From the NCBI GenBank assembly GCA_016840185.1, contig JAEOSV010000174.1:1-15084 (forward strand): a stretch of DNA of 15,084 nt. The letters run 5' to 3'. Of this stretch, positions 1 through 7,970 are shown piece by piece. The first letter of the stretch is position 1. Each line of letters begins with the position of its first letter. This DNA is from Candidatus Hermodarchaeota archaeon. Its GTDB lineage: Archaea; Asgardarchaeota; Hermodarchaeia; Hermodarchaeales; Hermodarchaeaceae. The translations under genes and the position numbers were made by a program. The notes below the pieces were generated by a model. The model was not told where the DNA came from. It worked only from the letters and a program-made list of their open reading frames with translations, and did no database searches.

Positions 1-83
1 AAATAGTGACGGTGACGCCAATCCTATTGCGGAATGGCAGGGTTATCCGTCATTCATTTCACATTTATCTGAACGGTGTGAAA

Positions 84-266
84 ATGTCGAAAGAATTGAA
101 ATGCCCGAAATGCGGGGAAAAACGGAAACTTCGTTTGATGTTGTTAGATACGCCTGAGAACCGGGAGAAGGAAGATAAGGACCCTGATGGGATTCTCCTA
201 GTAGCATCAAAGGCGTTTGATGGCAAAATGGAATGCCTGAAGTGTGGGCACTTCTGGACCGCATAA
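84..266 (+). CDS. Small zinc-ribbon protein (60 aa)
   Basis: A 60-residue protein with two CxxC knuckles, CPKC at residues 7-10 and CLKC at 51-54, separated by a charged linker. This is the layout of a stand-alone zinc ribbon, so one zinc ion bound by four cysteines is expected. The reading frame is open further upstream (to position 6), but I chose the ATG at 84 because GGTG lies 5 nt before it and the upstream 26 residues have no resemblance to a zinc ribbon. The second knuckle followed by GHFW resembles small archaeal zinc-binding proteins of unknown role; nucleic-acid or protein binding is inference. It is convergent with the transporter gene, and the 126-bp gap between them is T-rich just after the stop. 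No partner is evident. Confidence 0.75.
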   Translation: MSKELKCPKCGEKRKLRLMLLDTPENREKEDKDPDGILLVASKAFDGKMECLKCGHFWTA

Positions 267-392
267 TTTTGTGGTTTTTCACTGCACTATAAGCTTTTCA
301 GGATTTGTTTCGAAGACCCTTCTGTTTGAAGGCATGCTAATCTGTTATCTATGGAAACGATTGCAAAATGAGTTGACCATGTATATTCTTTC

Positions 393-1673
393 TCATATTA
401 GCGGCACGATTAGCAAGATATAGAGTGAGCACAAAACAATCTGGATGATGTTCACGAGTATCCCGATAATGAGAAAAGCGCGTATGGACATCTTAGAATT
501 CTTGAAAGTCGTTAATGAAATAAATAACAGAGGTACCGTGCCAAAGGGACTTGCTGTTCCACCCAAGGAGGCCCCAAATCCTATCCCCCAGAAAAGTGGG
601 TCCCATATCCCTATGGTCCAACCCATTGCTGTCGCCATTTCGACTGCAAGTGGTCCGAAGGTGGTTGCCATGGATGACCCTCCAATGACGAAGGCGCCGA
701 ACCATGTTACCCATAACAGCATTAATGAAGCGGGCATCAATTGTCCGCCACTCGCTTGTAAAATCCATTCTGAAATGACTCTGAGAATGCCTACATACTC
801 TAAAGCGCCTGAGAGAATGAAGAGACCGCCAATGTAAAAGATGATGTTCCATTCTACGTTACGTAGACTCGTCCGTGGGTCAGCTTGGCTTACAATCATA
901 AAAACCACCATTCCAGCAACCGCCACTACATATACCTGAGAAAATTGTACAAATGCCACGATAAGTATGCTAAAGAGACCGACATACACCCAAAATAATC
1001 GACGATTTGGAACCATTATCCATGGATCGAAGTCCATTACTAGCTCAAACGCATCCTTATCCCCTGTTACCAATTGGCTCCGAATTATTAAAAACACTGC
1101 AATAACCGTCACAATCAGTACAATTAATGCCAACCCTCCAAATTGTAAGATGTAGTAGACAAAATCAAATCCTGCGAAACTTGCAACGATTACATTTGAC
1201 GATGTTCCAATTAGGGTGAAGGCTCCACCAGCACCTACTGCTAGCATCTCTCCCAGTAAGAACGCATGGGGTTTTATTTTAAGAGCTTGAGATGTCAAAA
1301 TCGTCAAATATCCCATTATCAAGATTACCACCGTACCCATAAGCACCGTCGACAAACTCGCGGCAAGTAAGCAATATACGACGAAGAGCTTTTTCGGATC
1401 GCCTTTAGTCAGTCGGATGAAATGGATGGCGAGAAACTGAAACACCCCTGCACCCCGTATCACTTCAGCTACGACTGTCATCGAGGTAATAACAAGAATT
1501 GGCTCTAAGCGCACCATTGATAAAATCTCTTGACCCGGTACCCCTCGCGTTATGAGCGCAATCGATGCCAACGCCACTCCAATCAACGCCGCTGTCGTAT
1601 AATGTACCACACGTGTCACAATCAGCAACACAGTCAAAAGAAAAATTAGTAAAATTAGCTGCCATAGCTCCAA
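393..1673 (-). CDS. ArsB/NhaD-type membrane ion transporter
   Basis: A polytopic membrane protein of about 426 residues with roughly 11-12 hydrophobic helices. Two half-molecule signatures of the ArsB/NhaD (ion transporter) superfamily are visible: GTSSNVIV near residue 158 and GGTASPFG near 373, plus the family-like stretch VEWNIIFYIGGLFILSGALE near 276-295. Members move arsenite, Na+/H+ or dicarboxylates across the cytoplasmic membrane; the substrate cannot be told from sequence, and no arsenic-resistance genes lie nearby. The start is decided by the ribosome binding site: on the minus strand GGAGG (1685-1689) lies 9 nt before the TTG at 1673 but only 3 nt before an in-frame TTG at 1679, so I prefer 1673. 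Length is normal for the family. It is monocistronic, with a possible TATA box about 75 nt upstream. Confidence 0.88.
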   Translation of the reverse strand: MELWQLILLIFLLTVLLIVTRVVHYTTAALIGVALASIALITRGVPGQEILSMVRLEPILVITSMTVVAEVIRGAGVFQFLAIHFIRLTKGDPKKLFVVYCLLAASLSTVLMGTVVILIMGYLTILTSQALKIKPHAFLLGEMLAVGAGGAFTLIGTSSNVIVASFAGFDFVYYILQFGGLALIVLIVTVIAVFLIIRSQLVTGDKDAFELVMDFDPWIMVPNRRLFWVYVGLFSILIVAFVQFSQVYVVAVAGMVVFMIVSQADPRTSLRNVEWNIIFYIGGLFILSGALEYVGILRVISEWILQASGGQLMPASLMLLWVTWFGAFVIGGSSMATTFGPLAVEMATAMGWTIGIWDPLFWGIGFGASLGGTASPFGTVPLLFISLTTFKNSKMSIRAFLIIGILVNIIQIVLCSLYILLIVPLI

Positions 1674-1692
1674 CTTCAATCACCTCCTTCAT

Positions 1693-2115
1693 ATTGTTTA
1701 TACTGTACGAACAGGCTCTGTTTTAATGCACCTTACTTGTAAAGGCGTATAATATAAGCTAAAATTGTGGTGAACCGATGAGAGCATGAGTAACCGGTCA
1801 CTAATACTCAACTTGTTTAGGTAATATCACAACCATTAGCAAGTACCAACAAATAGAATGCACCCTGCCACCTAGATGCCGCAAGACTACTTTTTGCAAG
1901 AATTGTAAATATGGTTAGAAGGCGTGCTGTAGCTTTGGTAGGAAAATGTTCCTTTTTAAGGCTCGAGCAGACCATTTTTCCGTGAGCTTTGTGCCATTCA
2001 GCGGTTTTTCGAAGACCTCGATGCCGAAGATAAGTTGTTTTTTTTCAAGTCCCCGTTTTTCTTAACATTAAAGTGTCAACACACAACTAAGACAAGGATT
2101 GAGGTAAGAAGCTAA
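1693..2115. other. Gene-free spacer between transporter and glycosidase genes
   Basis: A 423-bp divergent spacer with no credible coding frame and no tRNA-like fold that I can see. It holds the transporter's possible TATA box, a small hairpin with T-run on the plus strand (AGGAA at 1940-1944, loop AATG, TTCCT at 1949-1953, then T) and a T8-9 tract near 2036-2045. The hairpin would end a plus-strand transcript, yet no plus-strand gene lies just upstream, so it is either chance or the end of a short RNA. The glycosidase promoter must lie at its right end, but I cannot point to a convincing element. Confidence 0.4.
1748..1757 (-). promoter_or_regulatory. Possible TATA box of the transporter gene
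   Basis: On the minus strand this reads TTATATTATA with an A-containing flank upstream, resembling an archaeal TATA element. Transcription starting about 25 nt downstream (near 1723) would give a leader of about 50 nt before the ribosome binding site. Seen by eye only; AT-rich spacers give such matches by chance. Confidence 0.35.
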
Positions 2116-3681
2116 ATGAATGCCAATGTGAAGATGGCAATAGGAGCGCTTCTTATTGTTCTCGGGGTCTCAATTTCGATTGCGTCTGGGTGGATAATTC
2201 CTTCAGAGTTGACAGATGGTAGCCCCTCTTTCAACGGCTCAGGCATCCCGTATGAGGGCGCTGATGTGCTTGTTCAAGCGGGGAACTTCCGACCGAAATT
2301 CCAATTTGTGCCCAGCGCATCCTTTCCGGTTGTTGCTGATATCCGCTTGGGGGCGGGTGCCTATAGCTCTTACACATGGCGCGATCTCCCAAATCTGGAC
2401 AGGACTCTGAATAACATCATCGACTACGGCACATGGCGCCTTGATACATGCGTGGACGAGGTTGAAGAACCCATTTTTTGGGACTACAACAATGAAGAAG
2501 AATTTCCAGAAGAATATGACCAATTTATCGACGGATTGAATGAAAATGGAGTAGCTGTTAATTACATGCTGCACTTCTGGGACAAGACCGGCCACGCAAA
2601 TGGGGAAGAACTGTCGACGCCGCGATTCCAGACAGAAGAACAAATTCAAGATTTTTTAGACTACGTACGGTTTGTGGTTCGTCACTATACGGGTCGTGTC
2701 CAATACTACACGATATGGAGTGAGCCAGATGCTGGTGAAATCAAGCATATTGAACCTGGTGACTACGTTAATCTTGTCAGGCGAACTGTGCCGGTCATTC
2801 ACGAGGAGGACCCCCAGGCCAAGGTGTCCATAGCTCCTAATGTTCTCTACTTCGCGCAGGGATACTTCACGACCATCCTTCTTTCGGATATTATGCCCTT
2901 AGTAGATGTGGTTCAATGGCATGGCATCTACAACGTACTCCCAAACGATTCGTTTTATGGAGACTATTACTACCAATACCCGGAGATTATTGAGAGGATC
3001 AAACAACGAGCTGCGACCCATGGATTCGACGGAGAGTATTGGGCCACCGAAATTAGTTATTGTTCAGAAGAGTTTTCGCACTGTCAAGGTTCTGGTCAGC
3101 CCTGGGAGATACCGAGAACCGACAAACAAGCGGCCAAATATTCTGCCCGCTCAATTGTCATGCACCTCGGATGGGATATGGGTGTAGCAATGCTTACTTG
3201 GCTGCCGGACGTCCCGGGAATGGCGCCATGGACACACCCCACAACAAGCAACCTCTACAAAGTCTTGGCCGGGACCCAGCCGATAAATTTCACAGTGAGA
3301 ATTGAGCCTGAACCCACAAACACCTTGTCCAACACCTTCGCGATGCCCAATGGCGACATGTTGTACGCAATTTGGACTCATGGCGAAGCAGTTGACAATG
3401 ATCCCGGCGTAAGCACAACGCTTACATTTCCTAGCTTGTCTGCTCAACAAGTAATCGCCATTGACGTCCTTAATGGCTTTGAGCAGGAACTTAACATCGA
3501 GGCGTGGCCTGGAAATCTAGTCCTTCGTAACATCTTTGTTAGGGACTACCCTCTCATCCTGCGCATCAGCAATCCCTCCTTTGGTTCCCCAATCACAATT
3601 GTACTGATTTCGGGATTTCTGATTGGAATACCAATCATTGTTGTCAGTGCCTACTTCTTTCGTAAAAGACGAATACGATAG
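2116..3681 (+). CDS. Membrane-anchored clan GH-A-like glycoside hydrolase
   Basis: A 521-residue protein with a hydrophobic N-terminal segment (residues 7-28), a large extracytoplasmic domain, and a C-terminal membrane helix (about 494-514) followed by the basic tail RKRRIR. The domain looks like a TIM-barrel retaining glycosidase of clan GH-A (GH39/GH5-like). WSEPD at 201-205 would carry the acid/base Glu203 after strand 4, and WATEIS at 309-314 would carry the nucleophile Glu312 after strand 7; VVQWHG at 265-270 fits a strand between them. The C-terminal 370-490 region looks like a small beta domain. It is probably tethered to the outer face of the cell to cut glycans; the substrate is unknown. 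The ATG is preceded by GAGGT at 10 nt spacing. The gene stands alone with no sugar transporter beside it. The common NEP motif is SEP here, as in some GH39-like proteins. Confidence 0.8.
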   Translation: MNANVKMAIGALLIVLGVSISIASGWIIPSELTDGSPSFNGSGIPYEGADVLVQAGNFRPKFQFVPSASFPVVADIRLGAGAYSSYTWRDLPNLDRTLNNIIDYGTWRLDTCVDEVEEPIFWDYNNEEEFPEEYDQFIDGLNENGVAVNYMLHFWDKTGHANGEELSTPRFQTEEQIQDFLDYVRFVVRHYTGRVQYYTIWSEPDAGEIKHIEPGDYVNLVRRTVPVIHEEDPQAKVSIAPNVLYFAQGYFTTILLSDIMPLVDVVQWHGIYNVLPNDSFYGDYYYQYPEIIERIKQRAATHGFDGEYWATEISYCSEEFSHCQGSGQPWEIPRTDKQAAKYSARSIVMHLGWDMGVAMLTWLPDVPGMAPWTHPTTSNLYKVLAGTQPINFTVRIEPEPTNTLSNTFAMPNGDMLYAIWTHGEAVDNDPGVSTTLTFPSLSAQQVIAIDVLNGFEQELNIEAWPGNLVLRNIFVRDYPLILRISNPSFGSPITIVLISGFLIGIPIIVVSAYFFRKRRIR

Positions 3682-3775
3682 GACTTCTCATGTTTTTGGA
3701 TCAACATGATGGTGAATCCGCTACATTGTTCATCGTTCTATCTGCACGAAAACATTGTGTGTGTCGAAGATTAGT

Positions 3776-4717
3776 TTAGGATTGAGGCTGGTAGGATAGT
3801 ATTATTTGGGTTTGTTCGATGTCTGGTTGTTGTTCGGCCCAAATATTTGCCGTTAATGAATTTGTAGAGAAGAAGACACTTTCTCTTAGTGGAAGATCGG
3901 TCCATCCAGCCGCGACGACCTCCTTGGCTAGTTCGACAAGCAGTCTTTTCCATGCGTCCTGATGCCCTGGTCTGACGGCTTGGAATCTCATTATGATTCG
4001 TTCTTCATCTCCTCTCAGGAAAATACCATCAGGCTTAAACCTGAGGGGAGCGCTTGCGGCAACGACTTGGTCTCCCTTGAAAACCATTACGGCGTGACCG
4101 TCTTTTAGAACTCTGTCTTTGAAGTAGCTCTTCCAAGCCTCTTGGGTTGGAAACGCATTTCGTACGTTGGGATCAGACTGGCAGACTTCAATCAACTGTT
4201 TGATATCTTTACTCGTTGCCACGCGACTACTAAAGGAACTAATGTCTTTGGTGAGCTTCCATTTACTAACCTCTGTGGTGTCGTAGTCAAGGGAATAGAG
4301 GTACACCCTTTCTTTTTCGGTGAAGCCGTTCTCTGTGAAAAACCGGATTTGTTCATCCGCAATCTTTGAAGACAAAGATACGCCGGTAGTTATTTCTTGA
4401 ATTTTTGCATTACGTTTGATGTAGCTAACTAGGTCCTTGAAGATTTTCTCTTGGACATTGGAGGGGCATCCGGGTAAGGCCCAAGGATAACCCATGCCAA
4501 TCGTCCAAGGTTGGGTATCTGAGCCGCTGGCTGAAATGTACGCGAGTGGTTCGTCTTTTTCAGAAAAAGCAAAACGCATCAGTTTTGGATCACTGTTCAG
4601 TGCTTGAACTCTGATTTGATCAGCGGTGGCGGGAAGTCCTGAAGCCGTGGTGTAAATCTTTGCCCTTATCTCTTCTAGATTCTGTTCCGGCTCATAATGA
4701 CGATAAATGACTTTCAT
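3776..4717 (-). CDS. Two-domain GNAT-like acetyltransferase
   Basis: A 313-residue soluble protein that looks like two GNAT folds in tandem. The first half ends with RFFTENGFTEKERVYLYSLD (125-144), the typical closing 'GF' strand of a GNAT domain. The second half has a GNAT-like central hairpin (GDQVVAASAP, 215-224) and RFQAVRPGHQDAWKRLLVEL (244-263), matching the acetyl-CoA-binding strand-helix region, although the classical Q/RxxGxG/A loop is only loosely kept as RPGHQDA. GNAT proteins transfer an acyl group from acyl-CoA to an amine; the substrate here is unknown. The start is well supported: GGAGGTTGAT sits on the minus strand with 9 nt between GGAGG and the ATG. It is convergent with the glycosidase gene (94-bp gap) and is a single-gene unit. 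Confidence 0.65.
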   Translation of the reverse strand: MKVIYRHYEPEQNLEEIRAKIYTTASGLPATADQIRVQALNSDPKLMRFAFSEKDEPLAYISASGSDTQPWTIGMGYPWALPGCPSNVQEKIFKDLVSYIKRNAKIQEITTGVSLSSKIADEQIRFFTENGFTEKERVYLYSLDYDTTEVSKWKLTKDISSFSSRVATSKDIKQLIEVCQSDPNVRNAFPTQEAWKSYFKDRVLKDGHAVMVFKGDQVVAASAPLRFKPDGIFLRGDEERIIMRFQAVRPGHQDAWKRLLVELAKEVVAAGWTDLPLRESVFFSTNSLTANIWAEQQPDIEQTQIILSYQPQS

Positions 4718-5050
4718 GTTCTATCAACCTCCTTGGTGAACGTCTAAGACAACCATTCTTAAGATACGGGCACTATGTATCGCGAATGGATAAAACATTC
4801 TCAAGTATTGAGAAAATTAACCTCTTCAAATATAAAAAGGTGATGAATGGTGTCAAAATTTCATTTCAGTTGTCGATGTCAAGGGGAAACACACCATTAT
4901 TTGGCGTAAACTTGGAGGACACACGCCTAGGTCTCGTAGTAGTTTTTTCTTCAGCTTCCTCCTCTGAAAAGAACCATTCGCAGAACTAATTCGACAGTCT
5001 TCACCTGAAAGCTCTTTGAATGGGGTTCGAAGACGTACATGTTGTTTCTT

Positions 5051-5092
5051 ACCAATGACGTGAAAGATGATTGGTTTCACACGGTCATTGGT
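5051..5092. promoter_or_regulatory. Long inverted repeat before the zinc-ribbon membrane protein
   Basis: The left arm ACCAATGACGTGAAA (5051-5065) pairs with the right arm TTTCAC (5075-5080) and GTCATTGGT (5084-5092). This gives 15 base pairs with a 3-nt bulge (5081-5083) and a 9-nt loop. It ends 18 nt before the first possible start codon of the downstream membrane protein, so in mRNA it would fold close to the translation start. It could equally be an operator for a dimeric regulator. It lacks a following T-run on the plus strand, so a simple terminator is unlikely. The rest of the 393-bp spacer (4718-5110) shows no convincing gene. Confidence 0.6.
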
Positions 5093-5110
5093 TAACCCTG
5101 AATTGGCATC

Positions 5111-5743
5111 TTGGGTTTTCTTTTGAGAAGATTGAAATATCAACAGAGATTATACCCCCTTTTAGAGGCTGTGTTGTTGGTTTCAAGTGTGGATTTGTTA
5201 CTAATTACAGCTCAAGTGGATCCCTCTGAATTTCCCCGATGGATTTTTGATGCCTTTGTTTGGGGGGTTCTGGTGTTAATCATATTGGGAATTATTATTG
5301 GGATCGTGTTATTGATTCAGGGACGTGGGATTCGGAAGAAGGCGGAGGAGGCAGGTATTGAAGCTCCGCTGCCTGCAGTTTCACGGGATCTGAAGCCGTT
5401 TGGCATTGATCAAGGGTATTGGGTGTGTGCCGGAATCATTCTTATTGTAGTAGCTTGGGTCGTAGCGCCCATTATTCGTGCTTCATTTACAGAGAATCAA
5501 ATTGCGGCAGGAGGCTTTCTAATTTTAGCAGGGGTAGTCTGGTTTTTTGTCTTTTATGGCATCATCTATATTATCCGCGAGTATCCGAAACGGCAAAGAC
5601 TCTTAGAAGAAGCCCTTCGGAAAAAAAACGTAGGGGGGGCAACACCCCAGAAACCTAGACTGTGTATAGCTTGCAATGAACCACTACACACAGATGAGCA
5701 GTTTTGTAGCCAATGTGGTGCCAGCATTAACGAAACTCATTAA
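5111..5743 (+). CDS. Four-helix membrane protein with C-terminal zinc ribbon
   Basis: A 210-residue protein with hydrophobic segments near residues 16-34, 45-70, 103-122 and 132-156, followed by a charged linker and a C-terminal zinc ribbon (Cys185, Cys188, Cys199, Cys202 in CIAC...CSQC). The ribbon and the basic loop at 72-80 are probably cytoplasmic. There is no methionine anywhere after the start, so initiation must be non-ATG: TTG at 5111 is the first codon available after an in-frame TGA at 5099, and TTG at 5132 (preceded by GAGAAGA) is an alternative. Neither has a strong ribosome binding site. Membrane proteins with such terminal zinc ribbons are common in archaea and unassigned in function. 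A large inverted repeat lies just upstream. Not recognised as a named family. Confidence 0.72.
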   Translation: MGFLLRRLKYQQRLYPLLEAVLLVSSVDLLLITAQVDPSEFPRWIFDAFVWGVLVLIILGIIIGIVLLIQGRGIRKKAEEAGIEAPLPAVSRDLKPFGIDQGYWVCAGIILIVVAWVVAPIIRASFTENQIAAGGFLILAGVVWFFVFYGIIYIIREYPKRQRLLEEALRKKNVGGATPQKPRLCIACNEPLHTDEQFCSQCGASINETH

Positions 5744-5829
5744 CAGACGTCCGCAATGGCGAACAGAAATTACCCGGAATTCGATGGCTGTAATTTAGCA
5801 ACATTATACTAGAAACTGTTAAATTCCAA

Positions 5830-5883
5830 CTATGTAGCAGAAGGATTCCTGTTCTTTACAGACAGTGATATCCTGCCTTTGAG
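5830..5883 (+). repeat. Repeat B, copy 1
   Basis: A 54-nt element that matches 14525-14579 at 43 of 55 aligned columns by hand count. Conserved blocks are CTATGTA, TTCCTGT, TTTACAGACA, CCTGCC and TTGAG. CTGT...ACAG around a 5-nt loop can form a small hairpin in both copies. It lies in the 185-bp gap between two convergent genes. Confidence 0.7.
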
Positions 5884-5928
5884 CTTGATTTTTACACAAA
5901 GTGGGACCCGACGGTTAATTGCGTGGTT

Positions 5929-7116
5929 TTATGAAAGAATGCCCAACGCTTTGTGTTTAGTGTGTATGGTGTCCGCTAGTTTGTCGAGTGCTTCGAAATC
6001 TGGTTTTTTGGGATAACCTTTGGCTATTACAGGTTCGAGAATCTCGACTTTGAGATTGGGAATCATCCCGGCGAGTTGTTCGACCAGTTTTCCGCCCCAA
6101 GCATAGGAACCGATAATGGAGGCAAATCGTGTTTTGGGGCGGAGTGCATTGGCTAAAATGGTCGCATATGCGACGAGGGGATGTGGGCCGGTGAGGACGG
6201 TTGGTGAGCCTATGACGATGGTGGCAGCATCGACAAGAGCCATTGCGAGTTCTCCGATGTCCGTGGCGGTGAGATGAAAGGGTTTGACGGTGATTCCTCG
6301 GTTGATGAGGGCATCGATGAAGTAGTCGACCATTTTCTGGGTGCTTCCCCACATGGACACATAAGGCACCACGACCTCATTTTTCACCGTATCCGAGGTC
6401 CAGTCCTTATAGGCATCGAGGATGAATTTCGGACGATTGAAGAGAGGACCATGACTGGGGGCGATGAGATCAATTTTGAGTGGAGTGAGTTTTTCTAAGT
6501 GCTTTATGATTTGGGTGCGGAAGGGCATCATGATTTCAGCGTAATATCGCTTAGCAGCCCGATAGACGGCAGGTTCATCGACTGCATATAACTCGCTGGT
6601 GGCAATGTGGGAGCCAAGAAAGTCGCATGGGAAGAGGATGCGGTCTTCTGGGAGGTAGGTGAGCATGGTTTCCGGCCAATGAACCCAAGGAGCAAAGATG
6701 AATTCGAGTGTTCGCTTGCCCAGAGATAATTTTTCTCTATCTTCAATCGTCTTGAACCGTGCTTCGGGAAGAAGCATTGCGTCCATGAGCATGGTTTTGC
6801 ATTTGGCGTTAGTGACAAGCTTGGCCTCGGGGAAATGTTTGAGAATTTGTGGGAGGGTGCCCGAGTGATCTTGTTCAGCATGGTTCGCGATTACATAGTC
6901 AATGGTCTTGATTTTGAGCTCTTTGAGATTGTCCAATAATTCATGTTTCTTTCGGGGGTCAACAGTGTCGATGAGGGCCGTTTTCTTTGTGCCCTTTATC
7001 AAGTATGCATTATAGCTTGTGCCATCGGGTAAGGGGATGAGTTCGTCGAAGAGTCGGCGATCCCAATCGATAGCACCTACATAATAGATGTCATCTCTGA
7101 TTTTTTGAACAGCCAT
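5929..7116 (-). CDS. fprA: Type A flavoprotein / flavo-diiron protein
   Basis: A 395-residue soluble flavo-diiron protein: an N-terminal metallo-beta-lactamase-like domain (about 1-245) and a C-terminal flavodoxin domain (about 248-395). All canonical diiron ligands are visible: His79, Glu81, Asp83 and His84 in NHAEQDHSG, His146 in HWPET, Asp165 in CDFLGSH and His222 in SHGP. The FMN phosphate loop is SMWGST (254-259). The family reduces O2 to water or NO to N2O using reduced rubredoxin or coenzyme F420; no rubredoxin or rubrerythrin gene is adjacent, so the donor is unknown. Length is typical. AGGATG precedes the ATG. The coding strand is C/A-rich, unlike minus-strand genes further right. 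It is a single-gene unit, convergent with the zinc-ribbon membrane protein. Confidence 0.96.
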   Translation of the reverse strand: MAVQKIRDDIYYVGAIDWDRRLFDELIPLPDGTSYNAYLIKGTKKTALIDTVDPRKKHELLDNLKELKIKTIDYVIANHAEQDHSGTLPQILKHFPEAKLVTNAKCKTMLMDAMLLPEARFKTIEDREKLSLGKRTLEFIFAPWVHWPETMLTYLPEDRILFPCDFLGSHIATSELYAVDEPAVYRAAKRYYAEIMMPFRTQIIKHLEKLTPLKIDLIAPSHGPLFNRPKFILDAYKDWTSDTVKNEVVVPYVSMWGSTQKMVDYFIDALINRGITVKPFHLTATDIGELAMALVDAATIVIGSPTVLTGPHPLVAYATILANALRPKTRFASIIGSYAWGGKLVEQLAGMIPNLKVEILEPVIAKGYPKKPDFEALDKLADTIHTKHKALGILS

Positions 7117-7280
7117 TTTTCTACATCCTTAACTGGCTGTATTTTTTTTAGTTGGTTAAAATGCTATCTATTTTGCTTGTTTTAACAAATTCCAATCCTA
7201 GAATGGTAAGCAAGCTGTTTTCCATGCCGTTTTTTGCATTTCTAATGGTATTCAAAGATGCATGTGTTAGATGTTTGAAT

Positions 7281-7330
7281 AAAAGAAAGTGGTCGTCTAC
7301 CCCAGCTACTGGGTCAACATCTGGGTCTTC
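7281..7330 (+). repeat. Repeat A, copy 1 (divergent)
   Basis: An A-rich leader (AAAAGAAA) is followed by GTGGTCGT at 7289, then a diverged half. The 3' part has an extra perfect hairpin CCCAG-CTA-CTGGG (7301-7313). It starts 3 nt beyond the stop of the minus-strand DUF7000 gene, so on that strand it could serve as its terminator. It is the most diverged copy of the family. Confidence 0.55.
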
Positions 7331-7333
7331 GTT

Positions 7334-7828
7334 CTAATGTTTAGACAAAAAGTTCTCAACGTCATCAATAAACTTCAATGTTCCTCGTTCTATCTGCTGT
7401 GTGAGAGCATCAAAATCACGAAAATCGGGGTTCTCAACGACAACGTACTCTAAAATCGAATCCACACCTTTTGCTATTATTGGAATCCGGTATTCATCCC
7501 ACTCGCGTTCCTGCACAACTTTCCAATATTCGGTTTGCACCTTTCGATTCGATCCGGATAACCAAACATCGAATCGAAATTCTTCATGCAGAAACACGAT
7601 GGCAATCTTCAACTTCCGATGCTTCAAAGACTCTGGAAAGAGGGCAAAATAGGTCATATCCATAAACCCATAATACACACTCCCCGACACCCCATACTCT
7701 GGATATTGCTTCTGAAAATACCCGCGCAACCGGTTAAAATAGTCCATCAACCCCCGATACGCCTCAATAATTGACCCTTTCGCCAGTTGCCTACGATACT
7801 CCATCATCTGCTCATGAAACGAAGCCAT
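7334..7828 (-). CDS. DUF7000-type protein
   Basis: A 164-residue soluble protein that I recognise, from memory of the family, as DUF7000-like. It has an N-terminal helical part with EYRRQLAKGSIIEAYRGLM, then YGVSGSVYYGFMDMTYFALF, then LKHRKLKIAIVFLHEEFRFD and VQTEYWKVVQ. These are the stretches typical of that family, found in Firmicutes and archaea with no known activity. The frame is open to an ATG at 7846, but GGAGG sits inside that extension 8 nt before the ATG at 7828, so the shorter form is favoured. There is no signal peptide or membrane helix. A repeat A copy directly follows the stop. It is divergent from the polytopic membrane protein gene across a 142-bp spacer. Confidence 0.75.
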   Translation of the reverse strand: MASFHEQMMEYRRQLAKGSIIEAYRGLMDYFNRLRGYFQKQYPEYGVSGSVYYGFMDMTYFALFPESLKHRKLKIAIVFLHEEFRFDVWLSGSNRKVQTEYWKVVQEREWDEYRIPIIAKGVDSILEYVVVENPDFRDFDALTQQIERGTLKFIDDVENFLSKH

Positions 7829-7970
7829 AACGAATTCCTCCATCACCCTACAGTTTTTGTTCTTAAAAAAAATCCCGTTGAGTTAGTGACGTCTAACGGT
7901 CTTTTCTTCGCAGAACTTAGGTATTTTAATACGATGACAAACCGAATAGAGTGCGGAGGGTTTCTTTGGG

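Noticed and set aside
300..330. tRNA-like TTCGA stretches (also near 5025 and 6031)
   Set aside because: No acceptor, D or anticodon stems can be paired around them.
445..837. 130-codon plus-strand frame inside the transporter gene
   Set aside because: Antisense shadow: the minus strand encodes clear family motifs and membrane helices over the same bases.
1940..1957. Hairpin plus T-run as terminator of a real gene
   Set aside because: No plus-strand gene lies immediately upstream, the stem is only 5 bp, and the neighbouring gene runs the other way.
4786..4989. Open frame of 67 codons (or 48 from an inner ATG with GGTGATGA before it) in the spacer upstream of the zinc-ribbon membrane protein
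   Set aside because: Low-complexity serine tail, no ribosome binding site at proper spacing, no recognisable fold, and another frame of similar length is open on the opposite strand (4853-5143).
7100..7500. Replication origin at the composition switch
   Set aside because: No orc1/cdc6, dnaA or clustered origin boxes are visible, and the + to - direction of the GC-skew change fits a terminus or local effect rather than an origin.
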